Assembly: GCA_014706295.1 (NCBI GenBank)
Contig: JACSVZ010000007.1
Location: 57,860,975-57,924,974 of the forward strand
Reading direction: 5' to 3'
Origin: Lycocorax pyrrhopterus obiensis
Taxonomy: Eukaryota > Chordata > Aves > Passeriformes > Paradisaeidae
DNA: 64,000 nucleotides
Of the stretch, positions 1-13,310 are shown one piece after another. Every line of letters starts with the position of its first letter. The stretch's first letter is position 1. Both the position numbers and the translations under genes were made by a program. A model generated the notes under the pieces. The model made no database searches. It was given only the letters and a program-made list of their open reading frames with translations, and had not been told where the DNA came from.

Positions 1-1799
1 CCATTAGGCTGTTCTGAAGGTCCCAGCATAGAATGTGTTTTCTGTCCTGTTTCTAGGTCTTACAGGATGAGTCTTTTCAGCAGTCAAAATAATGTAGAAG
101 TATTGGCAGGAAGCAAATTTTGCAGCTGTCCATTTTAACAAGTTCATATTATCCTAGAAACTCTTAAGTCTGATAAATTTTTATTCTGTTTATGTCAGGT
201 GTTAAAGCCCAGAAGGACTGTTACATCATCTAGTCTGATTTCGTTTGTAACATAAACCATCTGTACTGTCGTTTATACCCTTTACAGACTTTACATTTAT
301 TTATCACCCCTTTTCACATGAGTCTGAAAGCGCTTCTTGCAGATTGTTAATATCATCAGGGCTTTGTATTATTTTTTCTCACACTGTTGGTATTGATGAA
401 AATGTTTTGACGTGACCTTAATGTTTAGTTTGAGACTAAGTTTGCAGCAGATAGAGGAATGCAAGTATTTCAAAACTTATTAGTTCCTATTGTTTTCCTC
501 TTTGAGACTTATTTTATATAAGAATGCACTGTGGCCTTGAAAGGGCACTTGGTATTTTTTTTTTTAATTCTGTAGTTTTCCAGCTAAATGAAAACCTAAT
601 AAAAAAATCAAAATGAAAGGGTTCTTTGTTTAATATGGCAACTGAATCTTATCTGTGAAAAAGCAGGTGCATTAAATCACTCCTAGGTCTTATGCTGAAT
701 TAAATTAAATTATGCAAATCCAAAATCAGTTTTAAAGTAAAATGATTGTTTTGCTGTATTGTTTATCATCTTTCTTGCAATTTCCTTTTTTCTTCAGCAG
801 AATATTGATTTTTTTCTGTATTTTTAATTGATTAACAACTTTTCACTTGCATCTCTCTCTGCACCTTGCCATAACTACCAGGATCTTTTTTTCCCTTGTC
901 TGTTATTTCAAGGCAAAAGCATTGCTCAGCTTCTCGTTAAAAATAAGATACAGAAGTGCTGTACAATTGGTGAGCGGTTAAATTGGTGAAAAGACAACCC
1001 AGCATTTAACTAAAATTGGCAAACTGGAATTGTATGCTGGCACTACCTGGAATAGGGAGCTTCAGATATTGTTCACTTTTCAGTAATTTGAGGATCTCTT
1101 CATAATAATAATTTGTGTATCTTTGTTGCTATGGGAATGCGTGGTAAAGCTGGAATTAAGCATTATTACTCCTTTGTGCAATCAGAAGGGACAAGCAGAT
1201 AGCTGTGAACGCAAAAATTCTTGTTTAGAAACATACAGCTCTTCTACTAGCAATTCTAAGTTACTTGAGTGTTTATGTGGTTTATGAAGGAGTTTTTTGA
1301 GGTGAGAGGATTTAATTTTAGTTTATTCAGTGTCTGTCAGGGTATCTAAGGAAATACATGACTCAGTTTTGAAAGGGAGAAAAACAGATATGAAGAAAAG
1401 TTAATTCTAGTGGTTTAATGTCTTGGGCAACTATTACCTTGCATGTGCATTGAACACTCCTGCTTCAGGAATGTTTGTGGGAGATAGATATGAGTGTAAC
1501 AGATTGAGAGAGGAAGGGTTTGTAGTTGCTGGGTCTGGTTTGTTCATCCCTCTTCCCTGAGAAATTTGAGTGATGGGTGTTTCTGGACTCAGCAGTTGCT
1601 GGATGCAAAAATGGCAAATACAAATGCACACCAGTCAGTCATTCCTTGTATGTTTATGTGTGCGTTGCATGGACGTATGAGTCTCATCTCGCATTATTAT
1701 GAAGTCTGAATGATCACAATCTCTGAATTGAAGTCACCAAATGAGACTTTATTAAGAATATGTGTATATTTTTAACCTTTGATGGTTCAGAAAGAAAAG
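1..1799. other. AT-rich non-coding stretch, no gene seen
   Basis: This stretch has stops in all frames at short intervals and no reading frame that resembles a known protein. I see only simple T-rich runs, for example around 550-570. It lies more than 10 kb upstream of the WDR89 coding exon. It could be intergenic or inside a 5' intron of WDR89, because the coding exon begins at a splice acceptor and its upstream exon was not located. Confidence 0.6.
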
Positions 1800-2170
1800 T
1801 TGTGGCATAGTTGAATTTGGGGTTTTTTTCCTTCAGTTTTTCGTGCTAGACAGTTCTGAGTGAAGGATGTAGTTTTTGATTAATGGCCTGATTCGAGTAA
1901 CGGAGGCTTTTAAAACGAAGAAAAAATATTGGTACTTTATTGACGCTCTTTGGATCGCGTAAATCGTGACTCCCTCTCTGAGCTGCTCTCGGGCGGTCAC
2001 TGGCGACATCCGGTGGCCGAGTACGGAATAACAACCTCTGGCAGTCTGTCCCAGACTCCTTGGGATTTTCCACCCAACAGCCTCGGCGCTGGATGTGGCC
2101 GGGTGGAGGGGCACGCTCAAGTCCTCAGGCTGCTGTCCCGGCGGTTCCAGCGGCACGGAGAGGAGGCCAC
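1800..2170 (-). mobile_element. CpG-rich insert, probable LTR fragment (endogenous retrovirus), minus strand
   Basis: The stretch from about 1950 to 2170 is rich in CpG, with roughly 18 CpG dinucleotides in about 220 bases, and is embedded in AT-rich, CpG-poor DNA. Read on the minus strand it has an AATAAA signal (complement around 1935-1941) followed by a T-rich and then mixed stretch. That is the order expected for the U3, R and U5 parts of an LTR. I infer an LTR in reverse orientation. The exact ends, a target-site duplication and the family were not established. The alternative is a small CpG island, for example the promoter of an untranslated WDR89 first exon. Open frames here on both strands look like by-products of GC content. 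Confidence 0.35.
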
Positions 2171-2564
2171 GTTAAGCTGGAAGCTGCGTGCTCTCTCTGC
2201 ACATACATGCCCTCTTACTAAAGTCTTAATGCTGCTTTTGGAACTATGGACTGAGCAAATACTGTGTCTTGCTATTGTCTGCCTGGCAACGTGGTATCTT
2301 CCAGAAAGGAATAATGAGCCAGCTTATCTCAGAGTTGCTTGTTTCTCAGTCTGACTTCCTATTTGGGTTCTTTGCTGTGCAAGGACAGTGCTGGGTGCCA
2401 GGCTGGCGAGGTTATAAAAGCAGATGAAGACAGTTAAAGTTTTTACCCCCACTGTTACAACTGGGAAGTATTTTGTGAGATAAACTTTATGATTTCTGCT
2501 CCATATTTTATTTATGGTCAGTTTATACTCTTAAACTCTTGTGCCAGTATTGTTCTTGAGTAGC

Positions 2565-2735
2565 TCCCCTCCCTCCTCAGTGTTTACTCCTTTGATGTGT
2601 TTGTAGATAGCAATCGTATCCCCGCTCAGTCTCTGTCTTTGCCAAGCTACACAAGGCAAAGCATCCAGCTACTTCTTGTGAAATAAACAGTCCATTACCT
2701 GCATCATCTCACCCTTCCTTCTCTGACTTGATTAT
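2565..2735 (-). mobile_element. Old CR1 LINE remnant, antisense orientation
   Basis: The sequence resembles the reverse complement of the CR1 3' region: a block for the phrase that usually reads as 'timing of flow / GTATCCCC / CTCAGTCTC / GCCAAGCTA' at about 2590-2650, followed by a cytosine-rich block near 2700-2730. It is strongly diverged, so it is an old insertion. The call rests on recalled CR1 consensus blocks, not on an alignment. Confidence 0.5.
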
Positions 2736-5700
2736 GGCTTAATTATCAAGACACTGGCCTCAGCAAAGAGCTCTGCTGGGAGCCTGCTATGACCTTGTGA
2801 AATATAGGTTTACTTAAGCATCGCGAACAAACATGGCTTGAGAGCAGGGTTATTAAAACGCATAAAGCTCTTGACTTTGCTTTTTATCCCTGTCTTATTT
2901 TGGGGCAACAGGCTGCTGAAGACATTGGAAAGGTGTTTGTGGATCTCAGAAAAATAAGTTCCCCACCCAGGTCTTAGGGGTTCATGAGTGCTAACAAAAA
3001 CATAGAGTTCTGCTGTGATTTGCCAGCAGGGATTGTCTGTGTTGCTGCATACAGCAGATCTCTTGATCAGAAAGTCTGGAGTGGAATTCCCTGCACACTT
3101 TTTCCTTTGTCCTTCCCTTTCATGATTTTATTTCTTATGACTGAGTCCTAAATCACTTAAAGAGTGAAAAAACAGTTAAATGTGAACTTCCAGTGGAGTA
3201 TGGAAAAATCACGGTGCATTTGGATGTCATGAAAAGGAAAAGCTGATTTTTTTTTTATCTTTTATGGCATGGTGAAGCTGCTGCTGGAGTTCCATGTATG
3301 GTTCAAGAGTAAGCACTGTCTAAAGGCTCCTGAAAACAAAGAGCTGAAGAGAGTGCCTTGCATGGGTTCAATGTCCACATCCTTGGTGCCTTAGCATCTT
3401 TTGTGGAGACTCAAAAGTAAATTTTCCTGTACGGGATAGAGCCAACATAGCTCTGAAACCCTTTATTTCAGCCTCTTCCATCCTCCTGTTGTCACTTAGA
3501 TGACATCTTTTCCTTTTGTCTGCTACAAGGCATTGAAAATTGAGCTTAGGGCATGATAAAGATTCAGCAGAGCCTCCAGCTGTCAGACTGTGCACAAAGA
3601 GCATGTTTTGGAAACTGATAGTCTGTGAACTGTCATGGGCACAAAGGGATCTCAAGTTTCTCTTGTTGCTTTGAAAGTGGAGAAGGTCTGACAAATTACC
3701 TTGACATGGGGATGTTCTGGAGTAGCTAAATATAAAAAAAATGGATATAGTGGGATGTGACTGGTGAAGACGCGTTAGTGATCTGCATGTTCTGGGGAAG
3801 CAGATGAGGAAAATGAGGAGAAGTTGTTTTCCCTGCTTAGGCTTGGCAGATGTTTGTGCCTGTGCAATACATCTGGAACTGCAGAGAATTGCTTGGGCAG
3901 TGATGTTAGAGTGGGGCTAAGAACTACCAAGCACACAAATGTTGTGTGTCTTGTATTCCCCTGCATCTGCTCATGTAGGGGATTATCTTCTTACCTGTTC
4001 ACCAGCAACTGATTTAAGCTTGGTTTGTTAAGAAAAGAGTCCTGAAAACATAATAGTTTTGAAGAATGAGCTCTGGTAATGAAGTGTACTTAAGGTAAAT
4101 TACTGTTGTGAAAGAATTTCTAAAATATTCCAGTAAATAAAACATCGACTTTATGTCATTGTAGGTATTTTGGCACCAGTGTGTGGTAGTAGAAGCTCTT
4201 TTTCCAATTATAGCAAAGTTTCTTTATATCCTTTTATTATGGTTGCTGCTAAATTCAGGCTGAAATTTCCCAGACTTCCTGTGGTGTAGAAATAAATTCT
4301 TTGGAAGAATTTCAGCAAATTTTATTAATCTTTGGGAAGACTTCTTACTTATTTCCAGGTTTCTTCTATGTGAGGATGCTGGTAGTAAGTGGCAATGTCT
4401 AAACTGAAGGAAATAAATGGTGTTGTTTCAGAGTCACTAAATTATTAATGCAGCTGTGTAAGTAATTTTTTCCTTTCACCTTTCTCTGTAGGGTGGATCA
4501 TTGGTGTTGCCCATTCATGTGGTGTTTTGTTCAGCTTAAAATGGCCCTGAAAATTGTCGCTCTTGGAGTCCTTTCTTGTAATCCCAGACTTGAAAGGGCA
4601 TCAGAGCACTTTTTGATTGTGGAATTTGCAGGTGCACGACAGCATCACAGTGACTTTTGCATTGTGTCTTGTAGCGTAGACATTCAGAACAAGGCTTTTT
4701 CTGTGAAAGTCTGCTGCTGACTGTACTTACTAATGTTTGTGTGCCCCAGGATTGTGAGTTGGGCAAATACTATCCTTGTTTTCAGTGATTGAGAAAGTGA
4801 CGAGTGAATGTTGCCCCTTGCTGGGAATTACTCAGCAAGCTGTTCTGTCAGTCAGGACTAGGAAGTGTTTGTAGGCCAGGCTCTTGTTCAAATCCACTTA
4901 GATAAATACTTTATTTCTGTCTTATTTGAGATGACCATCTCGGTGCATAGCTCTAGTGCCAAGTCAGACAGCAAAGCTGTTGGACCTCTTCACAAAATAA
5001 AATGCTGTTAGTGAGCATGAACCTCCTCTGAGCTGCTTGTGGCTGTTGTGTTGAAATGTGAATGGATCAAAACTTAATACTACATGCAGGTGACCATTGT
5101 ACCCTCTGTGTTTGATTTCCAGCAGCTGTTGGCTGTGTGTTATTTGAGAGGCTGATTAGTTCTGTATCTTCTTTCCTATGTTTGTGGTCACAAAAAGTCA
5201 TCTCAATATGATGCGTTCAGTGGGAGGTGCTCACAGGAGAAAGGAAATGACTCTTCTGTGGTCGCTGTGGTCTGATGAGATAAGCACAAGTGCAGAAGGC
5301 TGAGACTTGGATTCTCTTCAAGGTTTGCAGCAGACTGGCTGGATAGCTGTGGTTCCATTACAGGCAACAGGCACAAATCTCATCTTTGACCCCCATGGCA
5401 GAGCCTTGCTCAGTGCAAAAGCCAGGGCCCAGCACTAGGACAGTTTTCCTGTTCTCTGGAATCCACCTGAGGATGCAGCATTTGTTGTTTGCCTGTTCAG
5501 AGGCTTCTGAGAGTGCAATTTAGGCATAGATTAGCTTTCAGAGTGTTTTTAAATACAGTATTCTTTGCCAGAAAAATACAGAAGAAAACATAACATATAG
5601 AATTTAGAATACAAATAGCCCAATTACAATATCTCTTTCTGTAGTTTACCCTTTGCCTGGGACTCTTTCAGATCTGCCTTTATAAAATAGGATTGCTTCT

Positions 5701-8700
5701 GCTGCAGCTTCTGTCAGCTTGATCTGAGAATAGCCATGAGAGTAAAATAGAGCATCTCTTATCCTCTTATTACTCCTTTATTGGATGACCACCTCATCCA
5801 CACCTGGATGCAGTCACATCCTCTACCTGGTGAGGTCACTACAAGGAAAGCTCCCCCTCACAAGGAAGTTCTTGGTTGGGTCCAGCTGCTCACGGCAGAG
5901 TGGGGTTTTGGGGACAGCTTCCTTTGTGGCTCCTCTGTTGGTAGGTCTGTGTCACCAGCGTGGAATTGGATGAAAAGAGAAGATTGAAAAAGGGATATTC
6001 TCAAACGTGTTTGAAATATTATTTTACACAGTTTCTTATTTAGAAACTATGTTTCCCATGTTTATGTCAGGATCTTCTAAATTGTTCTAGAGAAGGTAGG
6101 TTAGCAATCTGAGCATCATATTTCAATAAATTTGCCTTAATTTGGAAGCCAAAATTTGTAATTTGGCATTTTTATAGTTTTGTATAGTGCTTTCTAGCTT
6201 AATTGAGTTTTTTAATTGTAGTTTGGATTATTCTACACTTTTTCAATTGGCCATCTGGTCTTTTGCAGCTCTTTACCATCTCTTTGGTTCATGAATTTCT
6301 GTCAATAGGCTTTCAGTTACTCAAGTTTGAATGTTAATTCGTTACACTTTGGACCTGAAGGCATGCCTGGACGTTCTAGATCTTGCCTATCTCCACCATA
6401 TTTTCCAGTGTTAGATGCAAAATCGAGATAGGTCGTTCTAGTTTGAATGCAGAATCTTACACCCCAAAAAAAACCAACCTGAAAGTTTTCTTTTGATGAA
6501 AATATTCACTGTATGGTTTTTATGAAATATGCATTTAAAGCTATGCTTGATCCAATCCAGAAGTTGTTTTTGCATTCTCTTTCTATGGATGTCCAGTATA
6601 ATATTCAAAAGAGGTTTTGTTTCTGAATTGATGTGAACACCTGCTTATGCCCCCAAAAGATGAGTTCACAGAAGTGGTAGTTTCCATTTTTTAAAATTTT
6701 TTAAAATTATCAAACCCCAAAGCACTGAGCAGCTGGGCCTTTTTCCCTTTATTCTCTCCTACCTCTGACTCTTATTTTTTCCCTCCAACCAATACTGTAT
6801 AAGGCCATTTGATTGGTTCTCTCTCCCACCTACAGCTCCTCTCTCCATTGCTAAACAGGATTGTACCCCAAAGCTCAGTCCTGGTGGGAGGGCAGGAATT
6901 GATTTCATGAAAGGCAAGTAGCTTGGTAGACGTAATTTTTTTGATCTTCCCATAGGCTTTGTGTTTTATCTTTTTCCTCCTTTCTATTCTACTGATATCA
7001 TTTTCTCTGTACTGCAAATGAAGAATTACATGGAGCTTCTTTCTGACTGTGCTTTACATTTGGAAGCGAGATGTAGCTGATTTGAGAGGATGAAATAATT
7101 CTCTTGGCAGTTACATCGTGTCTCTGCACTTTAGCGTAGCCTCTCGTGCATTTTATTCCCTTCCTGCCTGATGACTAAATGCTCTTGTCTTTGCCTTCAG
7201 CGGGCTTTGTGGGAATGCTGGAAAAACCCCTTCTCCCTCTGCTTGGGTAAAACAACAAAACCAGCTATGGGAGCGTTGTGTCCTGGAGAAACTGTGCCTT
7301 CCTGAGGGGTGTTCTGTGCTTCCCCTCAGTGCTCAGGTCGTTTGCTGATCCATCTTCCGCTGGGGAGTGGTGCCAGTGAGGAGAGGTCTCTGCAGGCTCC
7401 TTCGTCAGGGAGGTGCAGGACTGGTGTGTTCTCCCTGCCTTGGCAGCTCTGCTTTCAAATGCAAACCACATGTCCTGTGCATGCATGAGCTGCTTCCCGC
7501 TGCCCAGAGCTCCATCCACGTTTGTTCTCGGCTTGTTCTTGAACTTTTAATAATGGTGAAAATAAAGGGAGGGTCTGTTTGTATTGTTTGTAGTAGGAAA
7601 GAACAGTGCAAGATTTCATCTACTGCTGTTCAGATCCCTTGCTATTTTTGGTATTTGACCTCTGCAAAGAAGATTGCCAGAACTACAGGTCATTTTCATT
7701 TTTATTATGTGTTTCTACCTTCCTATTCATAAGTTACTCTTACGTTAGGGATTAAATCTTGGAGAATGTGCCATTTTTCCACATTTTCACTGTGGTTTTC
7801 AAAGGAAAATTTGTATTTCTATATATTTTTGAGCTAACATTCCCTTTTGGAAAGGAGAACTATGCAACTTGGCAGCATCTTCTGTACACCACTCAAAGGA
7901 AAAGGGAAATAACTTATGATTTGCTGGTTTATCCTTTGAAAAACGTTCTGGATTGAAGAGGACTGATGAGCCTGTTGGCTTGAGCTGAGGCTGCAACGTT
8001 TAGAATACTGCACAAACAGCACAGCAGTATGTGCTGGGACAGTGTTAAGTGGTTAGTTTGTGCAGATAGGTACTTGCTTTTCATTTCTCCACCATTGGAA
8101 AGGGCTGCCTTTGGCACAACTGTTTGCTTCTAGTCTTGCTGTGTGGTTGTTTCCACACTCCACCAGTGAAAAACCCATAACAAAGGCATCTGAAAATCCT
8201 GTCCTGCCTCTTTGGCATCACTTCCACTTCGTGCCTTCTATTCTAAACATCAAGTTTATTTCTTTTTTAAAGGAGCCTTGTAGGATGCCCTGGAGGTCAA
8301 AATATTTTTGGCTATTTCAGAGAACTGTATTTATTCTGAATTCCCAAGATGTAATGAGTTTTGAATATTCTTCCAGAAGCTTATTGTTTCTGGTAGTTGT
8401 GATATCCAGGAGATGTGCAGGGGTTGCATGTAACTGTGTACTTAATTCATAGAACAGGTCACATGAGTATAGTTCCGGAAGTCTGGCTATAATAACACAG
8501 AAATTTCAAGTTTAATTTATAAAAGGTGGCTTTTCCTGGCTCGGGGGATGCAGGTGTGAATGCAGCTGAAAGATGCAGCTGTTCCACATAAGGAATGGTG
8601 ATCCCTAAGGATGGGATTGCACCTCTGTTTCAAAGACAAGTGGCTGGCCAGAGCCAGACACCTTCAGCCAGGTACTCATGTGTCATCCCAGTGGTGGTGG

Positions 8701-11700
8701 TTTCCTGGCACCTTGACATCACCTGGATTTTGTCAGTATTGAGACTACAGATCCAGACTGTGGGCCACGGTGAGCTGGAGAAAGTGGAAAAACCTGAATT
8801 AATTGAACTATCTCACATTCTGAGCAGAGGAGGAACCATGGGGAAAGAAGAGCTTTTGGCCAGTGCCCTCTGTGATTTTTTCTGAGACTGGAGCAGTCCA
8901 AGAGCGAGCTGTTGGTGCCCTACAAAGTCTTTGTGTCAGAGAGTTTGTCATACAAACATGAGCAGTTCTCCTCTCTGATCATCACAACTGGCTGTTGTGC
9001 TTTATCCACAGTATGTCACGTTTCAAGGACTGATTTTGCCAAAGGATTCTTTGGAAAACAGATACCTCTGTTGTTGAACTTAAGGAACTAAAAGTGCTTC
9101 AGTGCAGAGGACCGTGTGCTTTGTAGGTGGCTGCAGTCCAGTGCTTAGTTATCTTCTATTGTGTTTGGAAGACCATTGTTTCCTATTTGTCTCATAAATT
9201 TAACACAGATCCTATTCCTGCCATTTAAACTTTCCCATCAAAATACAACAGTGACTTCCCCTTCTGAAAAGGAAGGGCTGGCAGCTACACCCTGAAGTTT
9301 GAGCATGAGTTGTTTATATAACCTTCAATCACAATTTCATAATAGTCTTTTTTACTAAGGCAGACATTTTACTGGGTTTTTAGCAAAAACCTGGCTGCCA
9401 TCAAACACAATTTTAAGGCTTCTTAGTTGTTGCAGTGGAAATAGAATTGAAAACTGAACCCTTCACCTTCCTGATGGCAGAAATTGCAGTTCTGTCTGAA
9501 AACATGAACAGCGTTTTGTGGTATTTCAGAATAGCTGTACTTAAATCATTCTGGGCAAAAGCTTATGAGTTGTCTTGAGCTAATTTTATTTCCCAGAAAA
9601 TATTATTAAAACTGAATGAACCTCCTTTTGCAGACTCTGGCTTTTTACAACTTCTGGGTATTTGTAGAGTTCCCTCGCCTTCCCCAGCAGTAAAAACTCT
9701 GACATGAGTGTTGTAGAAACTGCTTATTGAAAGATATTCTCTATCATAGTCAGTAATATTTAAACAACTGCAGCTTGCCTTCCAAATGGATGACATTTGT
9801 CAGGAACATGTCTGTTTGAGTTTACTTGGCCTTTTGAGTAGACAAAGTCTGAATATTTAGAGCTTAAAATTCAGATCAGCTTGGAAAACTACATTTTTCT
9901 TACAAGACATTTACAGAGAGAACCTGATTTTTTTTAGTAACCATAGCACTGCAGGAGAGCTGGTTTACGAAAACTCCTTTCTCCACCCTCAAGCATGTGT
10001 GTTTGAAACTCTATTTAAATAGAAGCTTCCATTGTAATTCTTCAGTAAAATGAATTAAGTAGTTTTCCTAATTAATAATGTTAAAAATATTTTATTTCTA
10101 CAGTTTATATTATTAATTTGCATGGATGTTTAACAGTTTTGTGTTTAAGCAGCGTGGCAAACAGCGTTTGAGAACAGTTGGCTTTATGTAATAGTTCTAG
10201 TAAAAGCTTGTTTCATTTGAGGACATACCCAGAAAAGTAAGTAAGGAACAAGTTCAGTGGGTAGGTTGTACACAGGGTAATGCCAGAAAACATGTTGAAC
10301 TTTTTTGCTTCAGAGGGGAAAGGAGTTTCCACAGGATGTCTGCATTTTATGGCAAAAATGACTGGTAGATGTTCTCTGAAAGGTTGCTTTGATGTAGAAG
10401 ATTAACCTGGGGACCTCATTGTCAGGATACTACTGAGGCAAATCACTTAGTGAGATTATTTGTGGCTTGGGAATTAAGTTTTTATGTGTGCCTACTTAAG
10501 ATGTTTTTTAAGAATTTGCTCGTTTGTCACGTGGTGTTGTGAATATTTGTGTGCACCAAACCAGAGGAGGGAAAGCAAAACCCTGAAACCACAAACAACA
10601 CCAAGAACAAAAAAAGCAGAATGCAGCTTTGTCATAGCAACTTTTCCTTTGTTTTTGGTCTCTCACGGACCATTAAAATAATTACGACTAAAGCAAGTAA
10701 TACATGGAAACTTGCACATTCTGCCCCTAAAAATCCAGCCTGGAGAATTTGCAGAAAAATTGATGATAGAACAGCTGGGAAGGCATGAGAATATTTTCTT
10801 GCATTCCGTGTCTGCCTGATTTTTACTCCATTTCTGTTTGGATTTCTTTTCTAAAGGGTCGTTTCATGCATGTGGTACCTTGAATTGGCTGCTGGCCCAG
10901 ACCTTAAGGAAATATCAGTACCAGTGAGAAATCACTGGAGTGTTGACCCCTTAAAACCTGCTGTGATTCCCTCCATGTTTGGGTTTTAATTCTTTTTAAA
11001 CACAGAATAGTAGTCTAATTGAATGTGTGTTTTTTAACAGAAGAGGATGACTCTATTAACATACCTACATCTTCTTTAAAAAATGATTGTAATTTGTGGA
11101 CCACTAAAACCATTGCGAATATCTCTAAAACATAAATACTGCTGTGCTTTTTCTGACTCTGAATTGATGGAATCTTTACTGCAATTACAGAATAGAATTT
11201 TCTGTTGTGTTATAGAAAGGACAACTATGTTTTTCCCTTTTTTTTTTTTTAAGAGCATATTTTAGAAATGAATCTATGAGAGGATCAAGAGAAATTTGTT
11301 TAATTTTGGTTTTGCTGGGTAAAGTTTGCATTTGTGTGCATTGCTGAAATAGTTTGGGTTTCTAGGAGGGTTCAGCAGTGCCAGAGAGGAATTGCCTCTA
11401 AAGGGAAGATTTTTATCAGCTGCACTAAAAGTCAGTGTTCTGTGGTTTGACAGGAGGCTCGGAAAATGTTAAGGTGCTTAATTGCAGTGAATTCCACACG
11501 TCACGTAGCCTGTTTAGGTGGTCCATGATACGCTGGCAGGTGTTTCTGTGCGTCATTGGGCACCTAAATACTTGTAAAATTACCTCACCAGGCCATTTCA
11601 GCCTCTAGTGCTGTGTAATTTTGGTCTTGTTTCTGCCTCCCCTGTGCACGTCCCTCAGCACAGAAGTTCACTTAAGAAGTCTCCCGCAGTTGTACTGTTG

Positions 11701-12095
11701 CAGCTGTTTGTGGGCTGTGCTTCCTAGAACAAAACTTACTCCTCCTCAGGTACAGGGGGTGACTTAATTTTGTTTCCACTCGTGGAGAACATCACGTTAC
11801 TTTATAAAAATAATAAAGTAAATTTAGCTAAGTGACTCTCCCAGGATTCCCAGATAGACTGTTTAATCTGTTAAGGGGATTATCTGGTGTAGTGCTTACA
11901 GACACGAGAGATTGAACTCCTTGAATCAGGTAGCCCTTTCCTGTTTTGTGTTCCTGTGAATGAAGTTGTGGTGGGCAGGACATCGGGGTAATTGAATTTG
12001 AGCTCCGTGCATCACTTCTGCACGAGATGCTTTCTCGTACGTGTACCTTAAGCTAACACTGTTTAAGAATGTTGTAGTTAAAACTCTCCTTGTCT
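2736..12095. other. Non-coding stretch upstream of WDR89 coding exon; no gene seen
   Basis: About 9.4 kb of mostly AT-rich sequence. The longest open frames (about 7367-7732 and 8060-8452 on plus) have no recognisable domain or family and no supporting splice structure. No tRNA, clear repeat or CpG island was recognised. WDR89 in other vertebrates has untranslated upstream exons, so this may be a 5' intron, but I could not identify the upstream exon with confidence. Confidence 0.55.
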
Positions 12096-12140
12096 TTTAT
12101 TTATTCCAGGTTTCTGGCAAGGCTGGGGAGAGCGTTGGAG
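12096..12140 (+). other. WDR89: Splice acceptor and 5' UTR end of the WDR89 coding exon
   Basis: A pyrimidine-rich tract ends in TTATTCCAG, with the AG at 12108-12109, so the exon begins at 12110. Thirty-one bases of leader follow before the ATG at 12141. The leader is open in frame with the CDS, but the only in-frame upstream initiator is a TTG inside the intron-like tract. The ATG with a G at -3 is therefore the start. This fits a gene with an untranslated upstream exon and a coding region held in one exon. Confidence 0.75.
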
Positions 12141-13310
12141 ATGACGGCAGTGGAGAAGGTGGAGGAGCAGCTGGCGGCTCTGCGCATAGCCCGGCGCTGT
12201 GTGCCCAGCGAGGAGCCCGCCTACCTGCTGGACATTGACACCTCCACAGCTGCCCAGCCCCGGAGCAGCCGCTTCGTGGCAGTTTCCTGTTCCAATAAAT
12301 CCATCAGGGTGTACGACAGGGAGACGCTGCACTTCCTGCGGGAATACAGCGGCCATCCCGGGATCCTCAGCGGGGTCAGGTTTGCACACGCGTGTGACAG
12401 CGTGGTGTTCTCAGCCTGCAGCCAGGGCACAGTGAAGTGCTGGGACGTTCGCTCAGCCACGCAGAAGCCTGTGCAGGTGTTCAGTGGCTATCCTTCCAAC
12501 GTCTTCATCAGCTTTGATGTCAGCTGCAGTGACCTCATCGTTTGTGCCGGAACGGAAAAAGTTGAAAAGGACACGTTTCTGGTGTTTTGGGATGCAAGAG
12601 GCATTACAGACTGTGCCAGCACAACTAAAGAACCCTTGGGAGTCTATTCTGAAAGTCACAATGATGACATCACTAAAATCTGTTTTCATCCTGTCGAACC
12701 CAATTTGGTAGTATCTGGGTCAACTGATGGCTTGGTGAATGTGTTCGACATCAACAAGGATAATGAAGATGATGCTTTGATATCAACTTGCAATTCAGAT
12801 TCATCAGTGAGTTCTCTTGGCTGGTCTGGGGAAGATTACAAACAGGTCTATTGCATGACACACGATGAGGGCTTCTGCTGGTGGGACATGGCTCAGCTGG
12901 ACACCGAAGAACCAATAACCCTGCTGCATGTTCTGGATGCCAGAGAGTCAGTCTGCGCTGAAAACCACGGCCTGCATTACCTGGTGGGTGGCTTCTACCA
13001 CGAAAAGGCAGGGAAACTCTTCCTGATTGGGGGAACCTCCACAGGAAACATCCATCTGATCAGCTGCAGCACCGATGGCCTGAGCCTGGTGGGGACCCTG
13101 TGTGGGGGACACTCGGCCACTGTCCGCTCCTTCTGCTGGAGCCCGACGGATGAATCTCTGCTGACGGGTGGAGAGGATGCTCAGCTGTTGCTATGGAAAC
13201 CCGGAGCTGTGGAAAGGTCCCTCACAAAGAAAGCATCTCTGAAGATCTCTTCTTCTGTGCAGAAGAGAGTGAGAGTTCACAACACCTCCCTCAAAAGCAG
13301 GAAAAAGTGA
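12141..13310 (+). CDS. WDR89: WD repeat-containing protein 89, complete single-exon coding region
   Basis: The 389-residue product starts MTAVEKVEEQLAALRIA and is close in length to mammalian WDR89 (about 387). Blocks shared with the family are visible throughout: CAGTEKVEKDTFLVFWDAR (about 135-153), SGSTDGLVNVFDIN (192-205), YCMTHDEGFCWWD (237-249) and TGGEDAQLLLWKPGA (342-356). Blade-ending dipeptides or equivalents occur at WD 101-102, WD 150-151, FD 202-203, WD 248-249 and LW 351-352, consistent with a beta-propeller scaffold. The C-terminus is basic (KRVRVH at about 375-380, ending KSRKK), possibly nuclear-targeting. There is no signal peptide or membrane segment. The frame is intact, and the 5' third is more GC-rich than the rest. 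The family has no assigned enzymatic reaction and its precise role is poorly known. PPP2R5E lies downstream on the same strand, an order I recall from human 14q23. Confidence 0.97.
   Translation: MTAVEKVEEQLAALRIARRCVPSEEPAYLLDIDTSTAAQPRSSRFVAVSCSNKSIRVYDRETLHFLREYSGHPGILSGVRFAHACDSVVFSACSQGTVKCWDVRSATQKPVQVFSGYPSNVFISFDVSCSDLIVCAGTEKVEKDTFLVFWDARGITDCASTTKEPLGVYSESHNDDITKICFHPVEPNLVVSGSTDGLVNVFDINKDNEDDALISTCNSDSSVSSLGWSGEDYKQVYCMTHDEGFCWWDMAQLDTEEPITLLHVLDARESVCAENHGLHYLVGGFYHEKAGKLFLIGGTSTGNIHLISCSTDGLSLVGTLCGGHSATVRSFCWSPTDESLLTGGEDAQLLLWKPGAVERSLTKKASLKISSSVQKRVRVHNTSLKSRKK

Noticed and set aside
12090..12140. In-frame extension of WDR89 from a TTG
   Set aside because: It crosses a clear splice acceptor (AG at 12108-12109). 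The ATG at 12141 matches the family's N-terminus better.
12078..12389. Minus-strand and other-frame open stretches over WDR89
   Set aside because: They are shadows of the real WDR89 coding frame.
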